A stretch of 8,619 bases of DNA from an uncultured Oscillospiraceae bacterium (GTDB lineage Bacteria; Bacillota; Clostridia; Oscillospirales; Oscillospiraceae), in NCBI GenBank assembly GCA_934662925.1, contig CAKUKL010000052.1, positions 1 to 8,619 on the forward strand. The letters run 5' to 3'. The notes under the pieces are model-generated. The model searched no databases, was not told the origin of the DNA, and saw only the letters and a list, made by a program, of their open reading frames with translations. A program made the position numbers and the translations under genes. How positions within the stretch are numbered: the stretch's first letter is position 1; every line of letters starts with the position of its first letter. Shown piece after piece: positions 1-7,444 of the stretch.

Positions 1-198
1 GTAGTAGATCTTGATGTACCGGCCCATCTCGTCGCAGCAGTACTCGCCCATGACGTACACGTCCTCCCCGGCCTCCGGGTCGGGCAGGGCGTCCTCCAGC
101 AGCACCACGCCGCCGTTGAGCCACGCGAACAGCTCCATGGGGATCTGCTCGTAATAGTCGTCCAGAATTTCGTTTACTTCGTCGATGCTCAGCATCAT
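1..198 (-). CDS. Zincin-like metallopeptidase family protein (partial, C-terminus beyond window)
   Basis: Only the first 66 codons are present; the reading frame is open to the left edge. The N-terminus reads MMLSIDEVNEILDD, then IPMELFAWLNGGVVLLEDA, then GEDVYVMGEYCCDEMGRYIKIYY. This matches from memory the N-terminal half of the small zinc metallopeptidase-like family of Firmicutes and Actinobacteria (PF06262 type), whose members carry 'LNGGV.LLP', 'LY.LGEY' and 'GRYI.IYYGSF'. The HExxH zinc site expected further on lies outside the window, so activity cannot be judged. I chose the first of two adjacent ATGs (198). A GGAG at 208-211 sits 8 nt upstream, inside the end of the preceding gene. 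The start follows the MerR-RDD stop codon by one base, which suggests translational coupling. Substrate and role are unknown. Confidence 0.8.
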   Translation of the reverse strand, partial: MMLSIDEVNEILDDYYEQIPMELFAWLNGGVVLLEDALPDPEAGEDVYVMGEYCCDEMGRYIKIYY

Positions 199-199
199 G

Positions 200-1678
200 T
201 CAATCGTCTCCAATCAAAGAAATCGTCACCGTCCGGCAGTAGGAACGGTCCTCCTCCGGGCCGGAGCCCTCCCGGACCCAGCCCAGACCGTCAAAGCCGG
301 TGCATTCCACCGTCTGGCTGATGTGCAGGCCGCCCACGTCGGCCTCGAAGCTGTCATACCGGTCCTCCCAGACGTCCAGATACTGGGGCCAGCTGAAGCA
401 GTTCAGCTCCCGGGTGGCGGCGGCCAGCGCCAGCGCGGCCACCTGATAGTAGGTCTGGTCCATATATAAGAAAGCAGAGGAAGACCCGGACACGGCCTTC
501 GCATCCGTGACCAGATAGTCGGACAGCGTCACCGACGTCACCACGCCGTCTGTCAGCTCCATGCTCACCGGGGAATATTCCGTATCCAACGAAAAGGGCG
601 TCACCACGATGTCGGTATATTCCCTGACCCAGTCGCCCTCGCTGTTCAGCCGGAGCCCGTCCACATCCGCCGTGTGCTTCAGGCTGTAGTTGAAGTTTTT
701 GCTGTACTCCTCCGCCGTCAGCGGCCCCCGGTTGGGCGGCACAACGGACGCCGCGCTCATCACCAGCACCAATTCGACGCAGGCAGCGCAGATCACCGGG
801 GCGGTCAGGCCGGGCAGAAGGCCCTTCTCCTTGGTATAGTGCAGCTCGTCCGCCTCGTCCCACGTCATTTCAGCGCCGTCCGAGTACCGCTTCCAAATCT
901 TCCACATCGCGAAAAACATCACAATGGGGGTCCGCAGGAGGACTTCGTACCCAAAGATCCGGAGGGACCGGGCCGCGGCCCTGTCCATCGGCAGCTTGCC
1001 GTCCTCCCAGTCCCGGACCTTCAGGCCGAAGATGCGCTTGCCCGGCGTCCAGCCCGCGAAGTGGAGCCAGAACACCTCGCACGTCAGCTCAAAGGCCACG
1101 CAGAACAATCCGAGAAGCCACGCGGCAAAGCTCTCCCAGTGGAGAATGTCCCAGCGGAACACCAGCAGGATCACTGCGGCAAAGACCACGCCGTGGATGC
1201 ACTCGTCCACCACCCGGGCAAAGAGCCGCAGGAAAGGGTGATCACAGGCCCGGTCCTTCCCCTCCCACCACGGCTTTTGGGGCGTCGGCTTGGGCGGGGC
1301 AGGGACGGCAGGCCGGCGGGACAGCTCCCGCAGCCACGGCTCCGGCTCCAGCGCGGCGTACTCCACGCCGGACTGCTCCAGCGCGCGGCACACCTGCGCC
1401 GCCCGGTCCGCCGCGTCCCGGTCGCCCTCCAACTTGGTCAGCTGGGTGAACAGCGCCCGCTCCAGCGGCAGCGCGCCGCTCTGCACCGCGCGGATGGTCT
1501 CAAGGTCCATATGGAGCTGCCGCAGCAGCTTGATCTTTTCCAGCGCGGACACGTCCGCCTCGGAATAATCCCGGTAGCCGTTCGCCAGCCGGGCCGGATG
1601 GAGCAGGCCCTCGTTTTCGTAATACCGGATGTTCGCCCGGGTCATTCCGGTGCGCTCTTCCAGCTCTTTGATGGTCAT
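200..1678 (-). CDS. MerR-family regulator fused to an RDD membrane domain and a C-terminal unknown domain
   Basis: The protein is 492 aa. Residues 1-70 are a clear MerR winged helix-turn-helix: RANIRYYENEGLL at 14-26, NGYRDYS at 33-39, then an L..I.LLRQLHMDLETIR helix. Residues 72-118 probably form the dimerising helix. A proline-rich linker (122-136) leads to an RDD domain: RVVDE at 155-159 in the first membrane segment (about 157-178), a second segment about 183-206, the family hallmark GWTPGKRIFGLKVRD at 209-223, and a third segment about 242-259. A further hydrophobic stretch (about 288-312) precedes an unrecognised domain (318-492) with three Cys (427, 459, 481). Soluble MerR proteins are usually 120-280 aa, so this is a membrane-tethered one-component regulator by inference. 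Whether the C-terminal domain is outside depends on three versus four membrane passes, which I cannot settle. The ATG at 1678 has AGGAGG 7 nt upstream. The ligand and the target genes are unknown; its own promoter is a likely target. Confidence 0.85.
   Translation of the reverse strand: MTIKELEERTGMTRANIRYYENEGLLHPARLANGYRDYSEADVSALEKIKLLRQLHMDLETIRAVQSGALPLERALFTQLTKLEGDRDAADRAAQVCRALEQSGVEYAALEPEPWLRELSRRPAVPAPPKPTPQKPWWEGKDRACDHPFLRLFARVVDECIHGVVFAAVILLVFRWDILHWESFAAWLLGLFCVAFELTCEVFWLHFAGWTPGKRIFGLKVRDWEDGKLPMDRAAARSLRIFGYEVLLRTPIVMFFAMWKIWKRYSDGAEMTWDEADELHYTKEKGLLPGLTAPVICAACVELVLVMSAASVVPPNRGPLTAEEYSKNFNYSLKHTADVDGLRLNSEGDWVREYTDIVVTPFSLDTEYSPVSMELTDGVVTSVTLSDYLVTDAKAVSGSSSAFLYMDQTYYQVAALALAAATRELNCFSWPQYLDVWEDRYDSFEADVGGLHISQTVECTGFDGLGWVREGSGPEEDRSYCRTVTISLIGDD
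207..211 (-). promoter_or_regulatory. Ribosome binding site for the metallopeptidase gene
   Basis: GGAGA on the minus strand, 8 nt before the ATG at 198. It lies inside the last codons of the upstream MerR-RDD gene, so ribosomes finishing that gene pass directly over this site. It supports 198 rather than the second ATG at 195 as the start. Confidence 0.6.
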
Positions 1679-1685
1679 GGTATCG

Positions 1686-1691
1686 CCTCCT
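1686..1691 (-). promoter_or_regulatory. Strong Shine-Dalgarno of the MerR-RDD gene
   Basis: A full AGGAGG, 7 nt before the ATG at 1678, fixes that start. With the promoter placed at 1698-1728, transcription would begin at about base 1691, so the leader would be very short and start almost at the Shine-Dalgarno itself. Confidence 0.7.
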
Positions 1692-1697
1692 GCGTGC

Positions 1698-1728
1698 AGG
1701 ATAAGGTATCAAGGCCCTTTACAGTCAA
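1698..1728 (-). promoter_or_regulatory. Putative MerR-type promoter with 19-bp spacer
   Basis: On the minus strand TTGACT (1728-1723) and TATCCT (1703-1698) are separated by exactly 19 bp (1704-1722). An over-long spacer of 19-20 bp is the classic architecture of promoters twisted into activity by MerR-family regulators, which bind between the two hexamers. The spacer carries an imperfect dyad, AAGG-G-CCTT, with outer GTA and TAC. The site lies immediately before a MerR gene, so autoregulation is a reasonable inference. The dyad is short and not perfectly centred in the spacer, which keeps confidence moderate. Confidence 0.55.
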
Positions 1729-1754
1729 GCAAAATCTGCGCTTTCCGGCAAAAT

Positions 1755-3917
<2,163 letters not shown>

Positions 3918-3922
3918 AGGTT

Positions 3923-3928
3923 CTCCTT
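3923..3928 (-). promoter_or_regulatory. Ribosome binding site deciding the tex start
   Basis: AAGGAG, 5 nt before the ATG at 3917, lies in the 29-bp gap after the previous stop codon. It argues against the longer open frame that runs into the upstream gene. Confidence 0.75.
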
Positions 3929-3946
3929 TTCTTTGAGAATATGCGG

Positions 3947-4333
3947 TCATTCCTTGCCGGTGACCTCCGCCAGATAATCCATGCACCCGTCGATCATCCG
4001 GTCGCAGTGGACCCGGCGCTCTTCGCCCCGCTCCACCGCCGCCTTCAGCAGCGCGGCGCAGTCCAGCGCGCCGTTCTTCTCCCGGAAGCGGCGCAGCAGC
4101 TCCGCCCGGGCCGTCACCGGCAGATCCAGCCCGCCCATGACCATCAGTGCGCCGGTAATGGCTCCGCACATGGAGCCGCAGCCCATGCCGCTGCCGAAAT
4201 TGGCGGCCAGCGCCGCCGCCTGCTCCTTCGTGATGCCCAGCTCTTCGGAGTAGGGCATGAGCACCGACTGTGCGCAGTTGTAGTGCCTGCTCTGGTCGGC
4301 CCGGCGAGCCAGCAGTTCTTCTCTTTTCGTCAT
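3947..4333 (-). CDS. C_GCAxxG_C_C family putative redox-active protein
   Basis: The chosen protein is 128 aa with six Cys (20, 52, 56, 92, 110, 117). The pattern YNCAQSV (18-24), then GSGMGCGSMCGAITGALMVMGG (47-68), then DCAALL (91-96) and VHCDRM (108-113) matches the C_GCAxxG_C_C family (PF09719/TIGR01909 type). This is a group of small cytoplasmic proteins, common in anaerobes, presumed to bind metal or act in redox reactions; no reaction is established. Three in-frame ATGs are possible: 4363, 4339 and 4333. The only good Shine-Dalgarno, AAGGAG at 4343-4348, is 9 nt before 4333 but only 3 nt before 4339, so I prefer 4333. The 4363 start would overlap the upstream stop codon region and has no good Shine-Dalgarno. 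The gene lies 39 bp after the DinB-like gene and 29 bp before tex. Confidence 0.88.
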   Translation of the reverse strand: MTKREELLARRADQSRHYNCAQSVLMPYSEELGITKEQAAALAANFGSGMGCGSMCGAITGALMVMGGLDLPVTARAELLRRFREKNGALDCAALLKAAVERGEERRVHCDRMIDGCMDYLAEVTGKE

Positions 4334-4342
4334 TTCCATGAT

Positions 4343-4348
4343 CTCCTT
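4343..4348 (-). promoter_or_regulatory. Ribosome binding site choosing among three ATGs
   Basis: AAGGAG. Spacing to the ATG at 4333 is 9 nt, to 4339 only 3 nt. The ATG at 4363 lies upstream of it. The site favours the 128-aa form of the downstream C_GCAxxG_C_C protein. Confidence 0.6.
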
Positions 4349-4372
4349 TTCTATTTGTTCCATTGTTCCGAT

Positions 4373-5071
4373 TCAATGTTCAACGCAGAAAACATCGGGG
4401 ATCGCGTCTCCCCAGACGGCCCGCGCCCGCCGGTACATGGCCCGGGCGTGGAGCCGGTCGTGCCACAGAAACCGCCGCATGACCTTCCGCAGGGACCATT
4501 CCTCACCGCAGCCGTCCACCCGGGGCGGCGCGGTGAGAAAATCCGGCAGGGTCTCCACCGCCGCCAGCGCCAGCCGCCGGTTTTCCAGACAGCCGGGCCG
4601 CTCCTCCGGCTCCGCCCCCAGCTGGCCCACGTAGTAGGCGGTGCAATAACTGGTGTGGTCGAACATCTTCCGGGCGGTGTCGGGGTACTCCCCGTAAAAG
4701 GTGGCCCGGGCGGGGCCGAGGGGCCTGTCCTTATCCGGAATGGCGGCATACAGCCGGTCCAGATCAGCCGCCGAACGGAGCACCAGCGCTTTGGCCCCCT
4801 CGTATTCCGCCCGGGACATGGGGACCCGCTCCCCGGCGAAAATGATGTCGCCGTCGGCGTCCTCCACATGGAGCTCGGGCTGATATTTTTTCTCGGTGAT
4901 AGTCACCGGGCCGTCCGGCACATCTACCCCCGCCCAGCGGCAGTAGGCCGCCACGCCCTCCGGCAGGCGGGCGGCGGCTTCCTCCGGCGTTTTTCCCCGG
5001 GCGAAGGCCCCGGGGCGGTCCAGCGAGAAGAGCATACAGCCCCGGTCGTTGTATTCCAGCGCGGCGTTCAT
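4373..5071 (-). CDS. HicB-like/DinB-like two-part protein, function unknown
   Basis: The protein is 232 aa. Residues 1-48 (EYNDRGCMLFSLDRPGAFARGKTPEEAAARL...) resemble the HicB-like fold: a short strand pair followed by 'G.T.eEA' and a helix. The middle (50-95) is a linker with EKKYQPELHVEDADGDIIFAGERVPM. The C-terminal part (about 96-220) is helical and fits the DinB/YfiT four-helix fold. H139 (FDHTSY) and H204/H208 (LWHDRLHARAMYRR, an HxxxH) would be the usual three-histidine metal site. Both domain calls are from pattern only. DinB-like proteins include thiol-dependent transferases and hydrolases, but no substrate can be named here. The ATG at 5071 is preceded by AAAGGA (5080-5085) at 8 nt. 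The open frame continues upstream to 5356 only as an overlap with recG. It lies 23 bp after recG, so it is probably co-transcribed. Confidence 0.8.
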   Translation of the reverse strand: MNAALEYNDRGCMLFSLDRPGAFARGKTPEEAAARLPEGVAAYCRWAGVDVPDGPVTITEKKYQPELHVEDADGDIIFAGERVPMSRAEYEGAKALVLRSAADLDRLYAAIPDKDRPLGPARATFYGEYPDTARKMFDHTSYCTAYYVGQLGAEPEERPGCLENRRLALAAVETLPDFLTAPPRVDGCGEEWSLRKVMRRFLWHDRLHARAMYRRARAVWGDAIPDVFCVEH

Positions 5072-5094
5072 GGCATTTTTCCTTTCCGGGCCGG

Positions 5095-7311
5095 TCAGTT
5101 GAAGATCTCCGGCTCCTCCTGAAACATTTTGTGTACCCGGCGCAGCAGCAGCCGGTGCCCCGGCCGGGCCAGTTCCGGGTCGGCGGCGATAAGCTCCTCC
5201 GCCGCAGTCTTCGCCTCCTGCAAAAGGGTCACGTCGGCAGCAAAGTCCGCCACCTTTAACTGCGGCAGGCCGTGCTGGCGGCGGCCGAAGAAGTCGCCGG
5301 GACCACGCAGGCGGAGGTCTTCCTCCGCAATTTTGAAGCCGTCGTTGGTGGCGCACAGCGCCCGGAGCCGCTCCCGGGCGGCATCGCTGCGGCTGGCGGT
5401 GACCAGCACGCAGTAGCTCTGGTGGCTCCCCCGGCCCACACGGCCCCGGAGCTGGTGGAGCTGGGACAGGCCAAAGCGCTCGGCGTTCTCCACCACCATA
5501 AGGGAAGCGTTGGGCACGTCCACCCCCACCTCGATGACGGTGGTGGACACCAGCACATCCAGCTCCCCGGCGGCAAAGGCGGCCATGACGGCCTCCTTGT
5601 CCTTCGGTTTGAGCTTCCCGTGGACGAAACCCACCCGCAGGTCAGGGAACACCCGCTCCTGAAGCTCCCGGGCGTAGGTGGTGACGGCCTTGAGATCCAT
5701 GGCCGGGCCGCCGTCCGTGTCATCCAGCGGCTCCCCCTCGTCCACGGCGGGGCAGACAATGTAGATCTGACGGCCCAGCGCCGCCTGCGCCCGGACGAAG
5801 TTATACATCCGCTGGCGCTTGTCCTCCCCCACCACGTAAGTGGCCACCGGCGTGCGGCCGGGGGGCAGCTCGTCGATGACGGACACGTCCAGATCGCCGT
5901 AGATAATGAGGGCCAGCGTCCGGGGAATGGGGGTGGCGGACATGACCAGCACGTGGGCGGCGCTGACGTGGGCTTCGGCTTCTGATATTGCCCCCCCGCT
6001 GCGGCACGCCGCCGCGGGGACCCCCGGGCCGATTTTATCTGCGGCCGTGGGAAGTGAATTCCCCCGGCCTTCGCCGCTGCCGCGGCGCCCCATCTCCGAT
6101 GGGGCCCCTTTCGCGGCCAGCGCCGCCCGCTGGGCCACGCCGAAGCGGTGCTGCTCGTCGGCGATGACCAGCCCGAGGTCGTGATAGGCTACGCCGTCGG
6201 AAAAGAGGGCGTGGGTGCCCACAATAACGTCCACGTCCCCGGCGGCCAGCGCCGCCAGCAGGCGCTTTTTCTCCGCGCCCTTCACCGAGCCGGTGAGCAG
6301 GCCCACCCGCACCCCGGCGGGGGTCAGCAGGGCGGACAGCGTCCGGTAATGCTGCTCCGCCAGCAGCTCCGTGGGGGCCATCAGGGCGCACTGGCAGCCA
6401 TTTTTCGCCGCTGCCCACGCCCCGTAGGCGGCCACCGCCGTCTTGCCGGAGCCGACGTCCCCCTGCACCAGCCGGTTCATGGCCCGGCCGGAAGTCAGGT
6501 CGGCGGCCATGTCCACCATGGCCCGGCGCTGTGCCCCCGTGGGGGCGAAGGGCAGGAGCCGTTTAAACTCCGCCGGATCGGCCAACAGACGCCGTCCCGC
6601 GCCACCGCTCCGGCGGCCCTTGAGCATGGCAAGGCCGCAGGTCAGGGTGAGCAGCTCCTCGAAGATCATCCGCCGCCGGGCCTGTTCCAGCGCCTCGAAG
6701 GACTCGGGGTAGTGGATGTTCCGGTAGGCGAACTCCGCGCCGCACAGGCCGTGGGCGCGCCGCACCTCCGCCGGGACGGCGTCGGGCAGGCCGGACAGGC
6801 ACTCGTCCACCGCCCGGCGGGTCAGCCCCGCCAGCAGATTGTTGGACACCCCCGCCGTCAGCGGGTACACCGGCATGATGAGGCCCGTGACCTTCCCGGC
6901 CCCCTCCCGCTCGAAGGCGGGGTTGGTCATGGCGCGGGAGCGGCCCGACTCCTCCACCCTGCCGTAAAAAACGTAGGTGACGCCGGGTTTGAGATTATCC
7001 TTCAGATACGCCTGATTGAAAAAGGTGATATACAGCGTCCCGGTGTGGTCCACCGCTTTGACCTTCACCAGCTCCAGCCCACGGCGAACGCGGCTGAGCC
7101 GGGGCGTCTCCGCCACCATGGCGGACACGCAGCAGGGCGCGTCCAGCGGGGCCCGCCGGATGGACCAGCACTGCCGCCGGTCCTCGTACCGCTGGGGAAA
7201 ATGGCCCAGCAGGTCCCCCACCCGGTACAGCCCCAGCCGGGCAAGGCTCTTTGCCTTGGCCGGGCCGATGCCCGGAATGTCCGTCAGCGGCGAACCGCGC
7301 TCCAGCGCCAT
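5095..7311 (-). CDS. recG: ATP-dependent DNA helicase RecG with a ~50-residue in-frame insertion
   Basis: The protein is 738 aa, against about 680-700 aa for the family. RecG is a cytoplasmic superfamily 2 helicase that reverses stalled forks and migrates branched DNA. N-terminal helix-hairpin-helix-like start LTDIPGIGPAKAKSLARLGL (9-28), then the wedge (OB) domain about 55-150 (VDHTG.LYITFFNQAYLK at 88-104). The helicase core has Walker A GDVGSGKT (284-291), APTELLAEQH (312-321), VGTHALF (364-370), DEQHRFGVAQR (385-395), SATPIPRTLAL (458-468), VHGKLKPKDKE (563-573), STTVIEVGVDVPNA (589-602), QLHQLRGRVGRG (617-628) and NDGFKIAEEDLRLRGPGDFFG (656-676). Residues about 403-452, between the DEQH and SAT motifs, are extra and have no counterpart in the family; all catalytic motifs are intact around them. 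The ATG at 7311 has GGGAGGTGA (7318-7326) upstream. It leads a probable four-gene operon. Confidence 0.97.
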   Translation of the reverse strand: MALERGSPLTDIPGIGPAKAKSLARLGLYRVGDLLGHFPQRYEDRRQCWSIRRAPLDAPCCVSAMVAETPRLSRVRRGLELVKVKAVDHTGTLYITFFNQAYLKDNLKPGVTYVFYGRVEESGRSRAMTNPAFEREGAGKVTGLIMPVYPLTAGVSNNLLAGLTRRAVDECLSGLPDAVPAEVRRAHGLCGAEFAYRNIHYPESFEALEQARRRMIFEELLTLTCGLAMLKGRRSGGAGRRLLADPAEFKRLLPFAPTGAQRRAMVDMAADLTSGRAMNRLVQGDVGSGKTAVAAYGAWAAAKNGCQCALMAPTELLAEQHYRTLSALLTPAGVRVGLLTGSVKGAEKKRLLAALAAGDVDVIVGTHALFSDGVAYHDLGLVIADEQHRFGVAQRAALAAKGAPSEMGRRGSGEGRGNSLPTAADKIGPGVPAAACRSGGAISEAEAHVSAAHVLVMSATPIPRTLALIIYGDLDVSVIDELPPGRTPVATYVVGEDKRQRMYNFVRAQAALGRQIYIVCPAVDEGEPLDDTDGGPAMDLKAVTTYARELQERVFPDLRVGFVHGKLKPKDKEAVMAAFAAGELDVLVSTTVIEVGVDVPNASLMVVENAERFGLSQLHQLRGRVGRGSHQSYCVLVTASRSDAARERLRALCATNDGFKIAEEDLRLRGPGDFFGRRQHGLPQLKVADFAADVTLLQEAKTAAEELIAADPELARPGHRLLLRRVHKMFQEEPEIFN
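5994..6019. repeat. Inverted repeat (hairpin 4 of the recG insertion)
   Basis: Outer arms CCCCGC (5994-5999) and GCGGGG (6014-6019), a T/C mismatch (6000/6013), then inner arms GCGG and CCGC around a CACG loop. It shares its design of outer stem, single T/C mismatch and inner stem with hairpin 3. Confidence 0.65.
6043..6069. repeat. Inverted repeat (hairpin 3 of the recG insertion)
   Basis: Outer arms GGCCG (6043-6047) and CGGCC (6065-6069), a single T/C mismatch (6048/6064), inner arms GGGAA (6049-6053) and TTCCC (6059-6063), loop GTGAA. Confidence 0.7.
6072..6087. repeat. Inverted repeat (hairpin 2 of the recG insertion)
   Basis: Perfect arms CGCCGC (6072-6077) and GCGGCG (6082-6087) around a four-base loop. 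It abuts hairpin 1, sharing base 6087. Confidence 0.6.
6087..6105. repeat. Inverted repeat (hairpin 1 of the recG insertion)
   Basis: Perfect 8-bp arms GCCCCATC (6087-6094) and GATGGGGC (6098-6105) with a TCC loop. Its outer end coincides with the point where RecG departs from its family, which suggests it is the terminal repeat of the inserted element. Confidence 0.7.
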
Positions 7312-7317
7312 TTCCCT

Positions 7318-7326
7318 TCACCTCCC
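7318..7326 (-). promoter_or_regulatory. Ribosome binding site of recG
   Basis: GGGAGGTGA is a near-perfect Shine-Dalgarno. The ATG at 7311 follows 6 nt after the end of this extended match. The encoded N-terminus from this ATG is the normal RecG beginning. Confidence 0.75.
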
Positions 7327-7339
7327 GTGATTTTTCTGT

Positions 7340-7348
7340 ATCATACCA
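7340..7348 (-). promoter_or_regulatory. Putative extended -10 promoter for the recG operon
   Basis: TGG followed by TATGAT (7345-7340) is an extended -10 element of the TGn type, placed between the upstream terminator and the recG Shine-Dalgarno. No good -35 is visible: the T-run of the terminator (7361-7366) lies 15-20 bp upstream, where the -35 would be. An extended -10 can work without a strong -35. Transcription would start at about 7332-7334. Confidence 0.55.
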
Positions 7349-7360
7349 CATCCGGCGCGC

Positions 7361-7398
7361 AAAAAACAGGGGGACGCCGCAAAATGCGTCGTCCCCTG
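7361..7398 (-). terminator. Rho-independent terminator of the ThyX-like gene
   Basis: The minus-strand hairpin spans 7398-7367. The outer arm CAGGGGACG pairs with CGTCCCCCTG apart from one bulged C; after an A/G mismatch an inner CGCA/TGCG stem closes on a TTT loop. Six T follow at 7366-7361. It starts 47 nt after the stop codon of the ThyX-like gene and separates that gene from the recG operon. Confidence 0.88.
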
Positions 7399-7444
7399 TG
7401 GATATAAAAAACCGCAAACCTTTTCCCTTTTCGACGATTTTTCT

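Larger units (their letters stand above)
5956..6105 (-). repeat. Hairpin-rich in-frame insertion inside recG (putative palindromic repeat element)
   Basis: This stretch encodes the extra residues about 403-452 of RecG. It contains four consecutive inverted repeats: 6087-6105 (8-bp perfect stem, 3-nt loop), 6072-6087 (6-bp stem CGCCGC/GCGGCG), 6043-6069 (5 bp + one mismatch + 5 bp, 5-nt loop) and 5994-6019 (6 bp + one mismatch + 4-5 bp). Together they cover most of the first 110 bp; the last 35-40 bp are unstructured. The encoded peptide (MGRRGSGEGRGNS... AADKIGPG ... RSGGAISEAEAHVSAA) is low-complexity, rich in Gly, Ala, Arg and Ser, and looks like a flexible surface loop. Length divisible by three and absence of stops leave RecG readable. 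I infer a small mobile palindromic element, comparable in kind to repeats known to sit within bacterial genes, but copies elsewhere cannot be checked here. The exact right-hand boundary is uncertain by a few codons. Confidence 0.7.

Noticed and set aside
3918..4376. N-terminal extension of Tex by 153 residues
   Set aside because: The extension is the C_GCAxxG_C_C gene read in another frame. The AAGGAG and the normal Tex N-terminus both place the start at 3917.
3941..5122. Plus-strand open frame of 393 aa opposite the C_GCAxxG_C_C and DinB-like genes
   Set aside because: Spans two real genes and their gaps in antisense, with no recognisable domain.
5072..5356. N-terminal extension of the DinB-like protein by 95 residues
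   Set aside because: It overlaps the end of recG in another frame and is Arg/Gly/Pro/Ala-rich. AAAGGA precedes the ATG at 5071.
5956..6105. Intein or group II intron in recG
   Set aside because: The insert is only about 50 codons, lacks splicing motifs, and the frame is continuous, so the segment is most simply translated as part of RecG.
6148..7407. Plus-strand open frame of 419 aa opposite recG
   Set aside because: Composition is that of a GC-rich antisense frame (many Gln, His, Gly, Arg), it runs through the ThyX-like terminator, and recG on the other strand has every family motif.
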